Part shown: positions 12,023 to 25,100 of the stretch, one piece after another
Numbering within the stretch: position 1 is the stretch's first letter
Layout of the letters: each line of letters starts with the position of its first letter
Assembly: GCA_943736015.1 (NCBI GenBank)
Contig: OX031058.1
Span: 17,757,001-17,821,000, forward strand
Reading direction: 5' to 3'
Source: Tridacna crocea
Taxonomy: Eukaryota > Mollusca > Bivalvia > Cardiida > Cardiidae
Length of the DNA: 64,000 nt
Notes under the pieces: model-generated
Seen by the model: only the letters and a program-made list of their open reading frames with translations
Database searches by the model: none
What the model was told of the DNA's origin: nothing
Position numbers and translations under genes: made by a program

Positions 12023-12152
12023 GGGCTGATGATGAAGCAAGGTGCTTGAAGTGATTAGAATTGTAGAGACGACATTAGAGAAATCAACTGTGAGGAAGTA
12101 AAAACGAGACATTAGTGATACAACAATCATGAGTATGGAAGAAATTGCTCAG
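12023..12152 (+). CDS. Calmodulin-like gene, exon 1 (5' UTR and codons 1-8)
   Basis: An acceptor-like tract (poly-T, then TGCTGTCTGTTTTCAG) ends at 12022, so 12023-12128 is probably 5' UTR and a further non-coding exon may lie upstream. Coding part 12129-12152 encodes MSMEEIAQ and ends CAG followed by donor GTAAGA. The coding part is well supported by the frame into exon 2; the UTR start is inferred. Confidence 0.7.
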
Positions 12153-12456
12153 GTAAGATTGACAATTTCATGTGTTTTTTTATTTCTGTTATTTAAGTAA
12201 TATCTTTAAAATTTCTAGGTCGAGTAGAAAATAAAAGATAAATGCGAAAAAGAAGCATATTCGATTAACTGAAAATCCTACAACTGGATTGACCTTTCTA
12301 CAAGTAGTTTTCTTTCTTTCTCTCTTTCTTTCTTTCTTTCTTCCTTTCTTTCTTTCTTTCTTTCTTCCTCTGTTTGTTTGTTTGCTTGCTTCTTTCTTTC
12401 CTTCCTTCTTTGTTTGTTTGTTTGTTTGTTTGTTTCTTTCTTTCTTTCTCTCTGTT

Positions 12457-12495
<39 letters not shown>

Positions 12496-15400
12496 GTCTA
12501 TCTTTTGTGATCTTATACATTTCTAGCGAAACTAATTGACAGCTGAAGGCAAATCTAGCAGTTAAAATCTAGATCAGCAAGGTCAGATATTGTTGATCTT
12601 TTGTCCGCACTATTCTATAATTTATAATAAACGAAATTTCTATGATATTATAAAAAAAAACAACCCTAAATTCTTTTAAAAATGACGGTATTTTCAAGCA
12701 GAAATGCTAGGGAGTAGCCATGGTCTGACAAAAGGTACTTTTTGATCCATTAGATCAAGCAAGTCATCATATAATTAAAGATCCATAAGATCAACTTTGT
12801 TTTATGACCGACTGAATCACGAGGAACACTTGTCCTTTGACAAGCAGAATATATTTCTTAACTCATTACCAAACGACAAAGTTTTAGGTTTGCCCAATTT
12901 GAAAGCATTTGCAGACGACAAAATAGAAGTGACTGAAAGTTTGAAATTTGATTTGTGAAGGGTAGAAAACATTGTGGGAAAAGGAGAAAATGCTGGTCAC
13001 CAGCATTTTCTCCTTTTCCCACAATGTTTTCTAAAGGCGTTTTTCTCAAGGGCGTCAAAAGTAGGGATTGTGTGGTAATGGGTTTTAAAGCAAAAAGTTT
13101 CGACCCGCGCAGGCTGACATGAGTCGATACTGTTTGCAGATGCATTATATTCCTTTTTCACAGATCGTGACGCTTTTACATAAAACAGAAATGTCTTTTA
13201 CATCTATTTGGGCTATACTCTGACAAAAGGAGCCTTAATGCAACTCCGTGATTCAGGGTACTAAGGAAGCCATCACAAACTTATAGATCCAGAGTATCAA
13301 CTTGTTTTTTTAACAACCAACTCAATCATGAAATAGACTGGTCCTTGGGCATGCAGAAGTTTTACCAATAGCGAAAAGTTTCGGCCCAGGTCAGCCTGCG
13401 CCGACTGCGCAGGCTGACCTGGGTCGATACTTTTCGCAGATGCAATAAGCCACCTTTTCACAGAGCATGGCTCATTTATGAGAGTTCGAAGAATTAATCA
13501 CTGGTAGCATCTGATCCCGTTCCGATTTCAAAAGGCGGACTTTTTTTTTTCAACAACACTAACAAATATATCCTCGATACTTTTTGTCTTTCTAGTGTAT
13601 AAAAAAAACATCAACCGCCGTTAGATTCTTTTGTGATAAGAATAGAGAGATAGAAAATCAGTCCTGAATCTTTTTTGTACAATTTTCTTCATTAAAACTG
13701 CCAGACAAAACTCTTAGAAGTTCTCGAAACCACCATACTTTGAAAGTAAATCGAGCAACCTTACTCTTGCATCAAAGTAGCTCAACAAGCAATAGGAAAG
13801 TTCAAGGTTCGAATCCCAGCATTTAAAGGTAATTTTTAGATTGGTTGGTGTTACCCCCATCCGTTTTACTGTGTACGTGCACTTGTAGGAAATCGAGGAG
13901 ATTGACTGATTGACTGATTGATTGATTGATTGGTTAATTGATGATATGGTGTTTAACTCTGTTTTCAACACAAATTCAGTTATATCGTGACGGCTAATGC
14001 GCGAATCCATGATTTCCTGGAGTGACTTTTACCAGTACTCTGCACAATTTTCTTACCAAGCCACTGGCTGCTTTCACAAAGTGTCAGCGGTGAGAAAGGA
14101 ATGAACCCTGTCGCAGTGACTATCAGCAATCCTTTGACCGAGCTAGGAGTCGTAGCGAGGTATCGAACCCACGATTTCCTGTTCTCAAGTCAAACACGCT
14201 ACCGACTGAGCTACCGAGGCTCGGCAAATCCAGAAGTTGTCTCCGGGGAATGGATGTACTAACCCTTTACCATTGACGAAGTTTTAGACAAGTCCAAATC
14301 GAAAGCAATTCCAGAAAACAAAAAGACATGTTAATCAGATAATGAACCTGATCTTTGAGAAGGTAGAAAACATTGCAGGAAAAGGGGAAAATGCTGGTAA
14401 CCAGCATTTTCTCCTTTTCCTACAATGTTTTCAAAAAGCCTTATTTCCCAGGGCCATTAAGACTCGGGAGTGTGTGAAAATTTGGTTGAATCGGACAGCA
14501 AAAGGGGATTTACAAGAGGAGAACATGCGTTTCGAACTGGATCATCCTTGCCGAGTCCCGGTCGCTACGTCGGTAGCGTACATGATTTAAATAGGCGGTC
14601 GTCAGTTCGATTCCTGGTCTGGCCAGTTTCTCTCGGACTGCTGATGGCAGTTATTGCTGCATGATTCATTCCTCTTTTCACCGCCGATCCCTGTTTAGAC
14701 GATGGTTGTGTAGGAAAGAAGCCAACTGTGTATAGAGATGGTAAAAGGAACTCCAGGAAAGCTTAGATAGATGCAACGGCGGCTGCGATATAACTGAAAT
14801 AATGTTGAAAACGGCGTTAAACACCATACAATCAATCCCTGTATTCGATAATACCCCACCCCCCATACCAAATAATCAGACACGAGGTCGGAGAGACCTA
14901 CATCGCAGGGAATTACCATCGTCAAAGATGCCAAATCAGATTCAAACGCCGTGAAATATATTTAATTCCGCACAAATCACTTCAAATAAACGACAAAACA
15001 GACTCGGTCCCCCGGGCATGTTGACAGATATCAGTAGAAAATCGATTCCTATTTGTCAACCGTTAATAGATGGGTTTCAAATAAAGCCTTGACATGTAGA
15101 CCTAAAGAATTAGACCCCCGAGTTGGTTGAAACTCTTTACTATGCATATTACGACAGATTTTAGACTTATCCTAACGCAAAGCATTTGCACATGACAAGC
15201 TGAATTGATGAGACTTGTCTTGGAAGGGGTAGAAAACATTGTGAGAAAAGGAGAAAATGCTGGTTACCAGCATTTTCTCCTTTTCTCACGATGATTTCTA
15301 AAGCGTTCAGCCTCAGAGTTGTAAAAGATGTTGAATATATATAACGGGGTCAATGCCTCGCTGCACGGAATGTGTTTGCGTTTTGTTTGAATTGTGTTTT

Positions 15401-18400
15401 TTATGTCACTTTCAACAATATTATGCCGTGCCCTGGTACTGCAGTAGGTACCTCAAAGGACCTGAGAACATGGGATCGCTGATTTGAGTCCTGAGTTTGG
15501 CTATTTATCCGGGGGTTGACGATTTATAGTCATTGCATAGGATTCATTCCTCACTCGCGGGTGAGAATTGTTTACACAATGGTCACGTGGGAAAGCAGCC
15601 AGTGCCTTTGGACGAATATTGTTCAAAGTACTGGTGCAAGAAACACCAGGAAAGCATGGATAAGTGCACCATCCTTGCGATATAATCTGCGTGGACTGTG
15701 TCGACACTTTTGTAGATGAATTCAAACACCTTCCCCCCCACTCCCTTTTCACAGTGCATAACTCATTATTATTAGGTTAGAGAGGACAATGTTTATCAAA
15801 AAAAAAGTTCTTGTGTTTCAAACCCAGGGACCGACGCTAGACTCTTGTCTTCCGTTGGAACTGCGAGATTTGTTTCTCAACTTGAAATCAAATTTACCTA
15901 GAATTTGATGCTGCTACTATTGTTATGAGACGCAGAATGGTGTTTTATATGGGGGAAAATAATCCCTGCAGTACTTTGATTGTGCTTGACGTTTATACTT
16001 ATTGAATACGTATCCCAGTCACCATAATTGATCTGCAACACGCAAAAAGGGGCATTCTGACATTTGCGGAAAGTGACATCTCGGATTAGCCAGCGCGGAC
16101 TGCCCCGGGCCGAACCCCGCTGTCACCTGATCGTACAACGAATTCATTATACTGCAAAGTTTTACCATTGCAACGAATTTTACCTGGTTTATTGGTTCAC
16201 AAAATTGAGTACACTGACGAAGTGGAATTTCCCTTCTGAGTGCCCAAATTCAATGAAAACTGACGTCACTGGGAACTGACGTCACTGAAATCTTTGTAAT
16301 ACGTGCTAAAACGTGTAGCTGGGTGCATAATCTTGCACTCTCGTGCACTCCGGATCATTCACATTCACCTCTGTAGTGGGCTCAGAAAGTAGTCCGTCAT
16401 GTAGGGAATGTGAAAAAGAGGGATTTTCTGAAAAGCTTAAATGTCTCTTAAAGGACCATAACTTGTTTTTTAATCTTATAAACTCAGACCCATCGGTGTA
16501 TCAAAAGTGTTGCCATCATTCATGGGCGCAGCCATTTTTGTTAAAATTGGCGTAAGATTCTAATCAGTAAAGAAGCTCGAAAAAATTAGTTCCATTGTAT
16601 ACAGGTAAATTCATCAGTTTGAATGTGCTTAAAATGTATCCAGAATAATATTTCCTTTGTCTACTTTATGATGTTACACATGAAACAGTTAAACAGTAAC
16701 AAAACATCTTTTCCTCGGTTTGACAAGAATCTTGTCATTTAGCCCATTGCAGAGATGTATGGTGAGAGTAACGAACGACAACTCTGCTCGGAGATTGATA
16801 ATCTTGATGTTAGTCTTGATTGATGCCGCCTTTAACCCTTTACTCCATAGATACTCATTTTGACGTATCAACAACAGACAGCTTTTGAAAACATTGTGGG
16901 AAAAGAAGAAAGTGCTCGTAACGAGCAATTTCTCCTTTTCCCACAATGTTTTCCACTCAATCAGATATTTGTGTCCTCATTTGTCCATATTTTTGACATC
17001 AAATCTTTATTTGCTGCTGAAATGGAAGAGCCTCAAATTGGCACATCAAGTAAAGGGTTAAGGAATTTGTGTTGATATTGTAGTCATGTATAGGAGGATC
17101 CCGAAAGGGAAACTGGTTTTACGTAGGTTTTTGCCAGGGTACATGATTATGTTCCAGGCATGTTAACCAATCAGATCACGAGAAATTTCTTTGCAGAATA
17201 ATAATAGAGTCTGTCATACTGTTCACGTTAGACTTACTTACTGAAATAGAAAATCACAAACGATCACTTGTAGCAAATGTCCGAATGTATACCTTCCGCT
17301 TGTTGCAGGTCATGTCATCCTTTAACACATGAAAATGTTTTTATTTGTCCAAATCGAAGCTATTTGCAGCCAACAAATATAATGTGGCTAAGATTTATGG
17401 ATTTTCTTTGAAAGGCAAGGGGGGAAAGAACGTGGAAATGGATCTTTTTTCTTTTACCCATGGTGTTTTTAGAAGCTTCGTGCCCGAGCCACTTAAAGCA
17501 GGGATAGGCTGATGATGATTACCGTAAACTTCTATCAACATATTAACCCGTTACTCCATAGATACTCATTTCTACACATTGCTTGTAGGAGCCTTTGGAA
17601 AACATTGTGGCAAAAGGTGAAATTGCTCGTCACGAGCAATTTCACCTTTTGCCACAATGTTTTCTATGCTATCAAAAGATGTCATTTACACATAAGCAAC
17701 GGCTTCATCCTTGGTGTTGTTTAGGATCAATTAGAGATACCATAGAAATGCCTTATGGGGTAAAGGGTTAATGTTGTTGCGAACAGGAATTAGCAGTTTC
17801 AGTCATATAGTAATCATTTTGTACTTCTGAAACATCTTACACAGATTGTTTCAAGTTCTTGTTCCATTCTAACAAAGGGAAATACCAGTATCTATGTTTT
17901 GATGATCCTTTCGCTTGGAAAGCAGCCAGTGACTTCGGAAAAAAAAGCTATGTGAAGAACAAGGATAATTATGAATCCCAAGAAACAGATCGTCGTTTTA
18001 CTCCAAAAACCTCGTAACTACAGCTTGAAACAAGCTGTAGTTACGAGGTTTTAGAAGTAAACCGACGATAATGGAAAACTACTGGCCGCATTATCATTAT
18101 CATCATCATCGTCACATTCATCTTTATCACCAGTCTTTTCGCCAATGATTGGAAAGAAGATGGAAAAAGGAGCTTCGCTCTACTCACTAACCTCAGGATA
18201 TACTGGAGAAAATTCTGGACGACCGTTTTTCTAATGAAAAATTCATATCCATCAAAATACAGGACCGAACCTAAAGGGTAAACATGCTGAAAGATTCAAA
18301 GATGAAAATAGCTTTCAGTTTTGAGAAAATTCTTGGAAATATCAAATTAAGAGGGCCCCTGGTACATCTATCTTCGAATCACGTTTATCCGAGGTGTTGC

Positions 18401-21400
18401 GTGACTTTAGAACAAAGAAAAGGGTGTTGACATTTTCCCCTTAAACGAATTAAACTTGGTTTCTATTGAAGGAATCGGTAGTAAAACCTTAAAGTAATTT
18501 GGTCAGAATTAAATAAGAAAGATCGATAGAACTCATCTGTTGTCTAACCCTTACAGCAACGAAAAGGTGGGAGACAAAACTTAATGTTGATTACCGAAAT
18601 AAGGGATCGAAGTTGGACAGACGTAACATGTGGTTTAACCTTACATCTTCAATGTGTGGTAGTTAGTAAAATATTCAGACGTTTTCACTAACTTCTTCAT
18701 ATAAATAAATCGCACTTTCTCGAAGGCTAAAAATACATTACATACGCAAGATCAAAAGACAGTTGGGTCATAATCCAAAATGTAACTGTGGAAAATGCGA
18801 ATTCCTTGCAGTCTGATCTTGATCTACATTGTCCACAAAAGCTTCTGGTTAAGATCAAAAGACAGTTCGGTCATAATCTTAAATGTAGAAGTGGACCGTG
18901 CAGATCAGAGATCAAACTGCACGTTCTCCTCCTCTTCCTCCTCCTCCTCCTTCTTCTTCTTCATCTTTGCCTTCTTCTGACACAAGAAAATAATTTGGTG
19001 TAAGAAGTATAGAAAACATTGTGGAAAATGAAAAAAGAATGGTGGTTACCAACATTTTCTCCTTTTTTCCAAAACGTTTTCAAAAGTCTGCTTCAGTAGG
19101 GTCGGTAAAACCAGTAAATGTTTGGTGAAAAAGATTAATTTGGGTTTGAAGTTGTACAGAATGACAGCCCAAACACTTTCATTTCGTTACAAGAGACGTT
19201 AATTACATCATGGCTTTCCCCCGACAGACTTTCCAATTTAGCTTTAACAAGAAAGTTTGAAATCAAGTTAACACGTCCCCCCCCCTTTCAGACGAAATTT
19301 TTTCCGGTCATGCCGATGACCTCTTTTGAAACGTTGTGGCAAAAGAGGAAATTTCTCGTAACGAGCATTTTTTTTCCCCATTTCCACAATAATTTCACAC
19401 TGTTTTCTAGCAAAAAAAAAACATGGATTGATGTTAAATTTCTATTTTATTTCACGACTTCCGGTACGTAACCGAGAATGACTGGCTCCGCCACTCGTGA
19501 AAATATTACCGTTGATATTCACTCGATGAAATGAATTTCTATCTTTCACGTAAAAAAATGAATATCCTCTATATATTACGCAAACTAATATTACTTTTGA
19601 AAATACTTCGGTAAAATAAAGAATTGTTCATAACCAGAAATTAATCCTTTTGCAAAAATATTTTCGTGTATTTATGTGTTAAAAACTAAATTGGTGTTAA
19701 TTATTTCTGTTTCAACTTTTTACTACATGACAAAAATGCAGATCTGTCCAGATCTAAAGCATGTAGACAATTATCTAAGTGTGAATCAAATGATTTTATT
19801 TGTCTTTTGATGTTAAAAAAATCATGGAAAAAGGAGAAAATGCTGGTTACCAGCATTTTCCCCTTTAACCATAATGTTTTCAAAAGGCTCTGGCCCATAT
19901 TCACCAACCGGTCTTAAGAACGTTATTTGTCTTATTCTCCAGAATTTTCTACATTTGTAAGTAACACAACTTCTGATTGGTTAAACCATTCGGTTTAGCC
20001 AATCAGAGGTTGTATTACTTATGAATTTAGAAAACCTTGGAGAATAGGACAATGAAAATTCGTAAGAATGGTTGGTGAATAAGTGCCCTGATCGTTGAAA
20101 ATCGTGATCATAATTATGGTAAAGAGTTACGAAATTTTTAAATTTTCAAAGTCGCTGGCTACGGATTTGAATGCATTTGCAGACGACGATGGGCAATACG
20201 CTTTACCATTGATCAGGTTAAAAATTCCTTTGAAAAGGGGAAAATGTTGATTACCAGAATTTTCTTCTCTTCTCACAATTTTTTTCAAAAGTCTTCTTTC
20301 TCAGGGTCGATAAAAGTCGGGATTGTGTGGGAAAGGGGTAAAGCGGTAATTGATGAACCTTATTCTTCCTATTGTTGGCGGATCATAAAAACCAAGATCA
20401 GACTGCACAAAACTGGCAAAGTTTTAATATTCTTGGTATGTTGATAATTACAAAGAACTGAAGATATTTTATGTTTATTTTACGGATACTTTTGACCAAG
20501 ATCAAACTTTAAGATGGTTTAAGATGATTAGATTGTTGGTAATCATTATGAGACGGGCCATTTTCAGGACCAATAACGGATAGTAAAGACCAAGATCAGG
20601 CTACACAAAACGTGTGGCCTGATTTCGGATCTAGAGTCTACCATGTCTACATGTTTCGCGGGAATTCATTGTAATTCCGTCTAGAAATATATTAAACGTA
20701 TTGTATACTGAATTTCAATTTCAGTCCTGGTGCTTAAGGACAGATTTGGATTCTATTACGATCTATATTTGGAAATCTGACGTGATTAAATTTAGATTGA
20801 AATTGTTTTACTCTTTACCGTGAATTCCAGAGTTTTAATGAATCCGAGAAAAAAGCCTTTTGAAAGCATTGTGGGAAAAGGAGGAAATGATGATAAACAG
20901 CATTTTTTCTTTTTCCCACGATGTTTTTTTTTTTACCACATCAAAGACAAAATTAATACCATCGTTTGAACCACAGTTGATTTATCGTCTGAAATGCCAT
21001 ATTGTCGTTTGGTAAACATTAATTAAATTCCTTCAGCACGAATGGCACATACTCGAGCTCTCTTTTAATGGCTGAAAAATGAAAAAAAAAAAAGCATTTC
21101 ACCAATGGCCAGGGAGATTGTTAATGGTATACATCTTCCTAAATTAGCGAACAGTAAAGTTCCTAGATCAAACTGCGTGTTCTGTATTGTCTTATCTTGA
21201 TATTTGTCGGCCGCCGAAGCCCCAATTTCAACCCATACCCTGCTAAGTTTGACTCACTGACCTTTTGCCGACAGTGTAGATCAAGATTAGACTGCACAGG
21301 ATGTGCAGTCTGATCTTGATCTACACTGTCCGATAAGGAGATATCATTACCCGAAAATATAACTTTGAAACGGCATTGTTCGGGTATTTCATTTTGTTCA

Positions 21401-22078
21401 TTTAGCAGGACAAGAGTTGGTAGAAGAGCCGAATTTTGGAAATCTAAAGGGAAAATGCCTCAATGCTAAGATTTTTTTTACGAAAGATGTTTTCAGGACG
21501 GTACAGATAAAGATCAGACTATGTAAAACTTAAAGGTTGATATAAGCCACTAAGCTGTTTGTTCTTTTTTCAAGAAGTTACAAAGGCTGGGATGTTTTTA
21601 CCCAAGGAATTTAACTTTTTCGATGAATTCACAAAATGACTGTGCTTTTTTCTGTCGATAAGTCACAGTTTCTAGATGATCATTCATTGTTTCGTTCACT
21701 CTTTTTTTTTTTTCGTTCTCTTGTCCTTTTCTTCATTCATTCGTTCGTTCGTTGATATGCAGTTCGTTCGTTCGTTCATCTATTCAATCATTCATTCTGT
21801 CGTTCATCCATTCGTTCGTTCATCCATTAATTCATTCATTCGTACGTTCGTTCATTTATTCAATCATTCATTCGTTCGTTCGTTCGTTCATTCATTCGTT
21901 CGTCCGTTCATTTGTTCATCCATTCAGTCATTCATTCATTCGTTCATCCATTTTTCGTTCATCCATTCAATCATTCATTCATACGTTCGTTCGTTGATTT
22001 GTGCGTTCGTTCGTACATTCGTTCGGTCGTTTGTTCACTCACTCAATCACTCATTCATTCATTCATTCATTCATTCAT

Positions 22079-22122
<44 letters not shown>

Positions 22123-25100
22123 TCATTCATTCATTCATTCGTTCATTCATTCAGTTGATCAACCTAACAATCTGACAAACAAGAAATCGAATCATTTCGA
22201 CAATTTACCAATCAACCGTAGTATCCACTCATCTATACAACTATCCAGTTAACCAACAACCAATCCAATTAATTCATGTCATTCCTTTGCCTGCATCAAA
22301 TCACCCTACTCCTTTACTATTACGTCCTTTAACCCTTTCGGCGTAACAGGCCAAACCAGGGACTTTTGCAGACGGAATATATCAAGATCAGCCTGCACAG
22401 AACGTGCAATCTGATCTTGGATCTATTCCGTCCGTTTGTTGAGTCAAGCCTAAAAAGATAAAAGTCAGTGTAAGTCTCAGTGGATTCTATTTTCAGGCAT
22501 CGAAAAGGATCGAGTTTATATACTTGGCTGAAAGAGTTAAACTGCTAAACAAAAAGTACATGTAGATCTGAGTCAGGCAGCTTTGCAAAGAATAAACTGT
22601 ATCTTCCATAAAATTGGACATTGTAGATGCAAGATCAGACTGCAAGTTCTGTGCAGTCTGATCCTGAATCTACACTGTCCACACAAGAATCGAAGATTAC
22701 TTGCAATATGCTGAAAGTTAAAGCACGCGATTATAGTTCGTCGAGTAGGGTCTTCTTCTCCTAAATTGATTTATTTCCGTGCAAAATTCTCCTTTGGGAA
22801 ATACGCTAATATCACTTCCATATTTCAATATTCTCGTCGGGCGAAAGCGATAACTTAAACAATATTTAAAACCGCTAAAAATGTGAATAATTCTTTTACG
22901 GCTTTCCTAAATTTTCTCTCGGGACAAAGTGATTGAAGCAGGATATGCATTTGGGTCTTACTCTGTGAAAAAGCGGCTTAATGCATCTGCGAAAACTATC
23001 GGCTCAGGTCAGCCTGCGCAGTCCGCGCAGGCTGACCTGGGCCGAAAATTTTCGCTATTGGTCAAATTTCTGTATGTCCAAGGACCAATCTAGCTCATGC
23101 TTAAGTCAGTTGTAAAATACAAGCGAATATTATTGATCCATAAGTGTGTGATGGCTTGCTTGGTAGCCTAGATTTCGGGGATGCATCAAGCCCCTTTTTG
23201 CTGGAGTATGGCGCATATGTTTTGTTTTGTTTTTTTTTTCAAATGAATAAGATTTGCTAAAAAGTTTCATTTCGTTATTTTTTCTTATCAGCTTGTCATT
23301 CGGTATTGGCAGTGACAGCCACCATTGTTTTATCTGTCTAACGATAAGTTAAATTCAAATTATCTCCATTGTGAGATGAAACCCAAGATAATCGACTTGC
23401 AAGTTGCAATTAGGTCCTTTATTTGATTTCCTTTATTTTTATCCTTGTCTTACGAGAAGATGTTGCGATAGTCATTATTTGATTTACTATACAAGTTAGG
23501 TCTTTGTAATATTTGCAAATCGAATTCTACACATTATATACCTTTTAAATGCATCAAATATATCAATTTGTGTTTGATAAATCTTTAATGAGATATTTTA
23601 TCACGAACTCTTCTAAATATTGCAAAGGATATCAAGGATGAAAAACAAGTAATACCTTATTCAGGACTGATGATACAGTAAGTAGGGGGAGAGCTTTCAA
23701 GGGAAGTAACTGTTTTGTGTTTCTAATTGTTGAGGTTTCTATGTGTCAAAAGGGGTTGGACTGGTATACCGGAGTTTTTAAAGGTATAGATTTGGTAACG
23801 TATCGCCCTAATAAAGCAAAATAGTTCGAAAAACTCAGCTGAACATGGAATCAACATTGCCATATTAGAATTCTAACGTATAAATTGTTCTCTTCAAAGC
23901 CGGTTCCGCTTCTCACCACAGATATTTCGTCGACTGATATGTCTTTTACTGCGCCGTTTGTAGGACTATATTTTATCGAATTTCAATAAATTCTGTACAA
24001 ACACGTGTCCTATTTTTTTAATCAATTAAATTACTGAAAGCTTTTCTTTTTCCTTATCTTTCAAGAAAAAGCAAAGCCTCGGATTGTACAATTTCCGTTT
24101 GCATTAAGGCTATATTTGACAAACTAGTCTAGAACAACTTTGACAATGTTAATTCTAGGAAAACATGTAGGGTTACAGATCTATATTTCATCGTGGCAAA
24201 ACATAAATCAAATAAATTTGATATTTTATAACATTTTATTTCATGCTTTTCGGTAGGATATCGAGAAATAGCAGTGAAAATATTTTTCGATCTTACACTG
24301 TTACCACAATTAAAAATACCGATTTTCATGTTCTTGTTGCCCAGGTAAATTGCACGTGCCTAACAACCAGATGGGAAATATGACGTCATATACCTTACAT
24401 TTCTCGCACTTGACGTAATATTGTAATGCCTTGCTATGCGGGAGGGGTTCGCCTCGGGGAATAACGGAAAAGAACTGTACTAGATTTTGGTAAAGCTGCG
24501 CCACTCGTGAAAATATTACCAATGGTGTCCACTCGATGAAATAATTTCGATCTTTCACCGAAAAAAATAAATATCCCTATGTATTTTCAACTATATAATA
24601 TTATATTTTCAGACTGGATACAGTATAATATGGTATGCAGTTATTTCAAAAGTGATCAATATTTTGGAAGAATGTTTGTTAAATTGACGTAAATGGCGAC
24701 CTCACCAAAATTTAGGGCTAAAATATACCACCGTAATTTAGAGAACAAGACAACTTTGATATCAGGGGACGGACCCCGATAGAATATTTAGTGCAAATAC
24801 TGTAGCTCCAGTAACCTCGCTATCAAACAGTGTCGTTTTCTGTCAGATCACTTGATCACAGGGAGAGTAACTAATTTTCTTGCACACTGATAAATAAATT
24901 TAAGTACAAATATACGTACGAGTAAATATACTACTCAAACTTTGAAAGGGGTTACTTACATATTTCTGTATGGATTTATAAGTTACAACAGTTTTGCATA
25001 AACCCTTTACCATACTGTAAAACTCTAGATTTGTCCAAGTTGAAAGCATTTGCTGACCAAAAACTAAATGCAACGTGCACCATGCTGTCTGTAATAGGGT

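Noticed and set aside
12278-12520. Lys/Glu-rich open frame on the minus strand and Phe/Leu-rich one on the plus strand
   Set aside because: Translation of the TTTC microsatellite inside intron 1.
14161-14224. Functional tRNA gene
   Set aside because: Box A and B are present but the acceptor stem does not pair and a SINE body and tail follow.
16343-16555. 70-codon open frame with several Cys
   Set aside because: Looks slightly exon-like but has no acceptor/donor pair in frame and no family resemblance.
21676-22252. Several overlapping open frames of 80-160 codons rich in Ser, Phe and His
   Set aside because: They are translations of a TTCG/TTCA/TTTC microsatellite in three frames.
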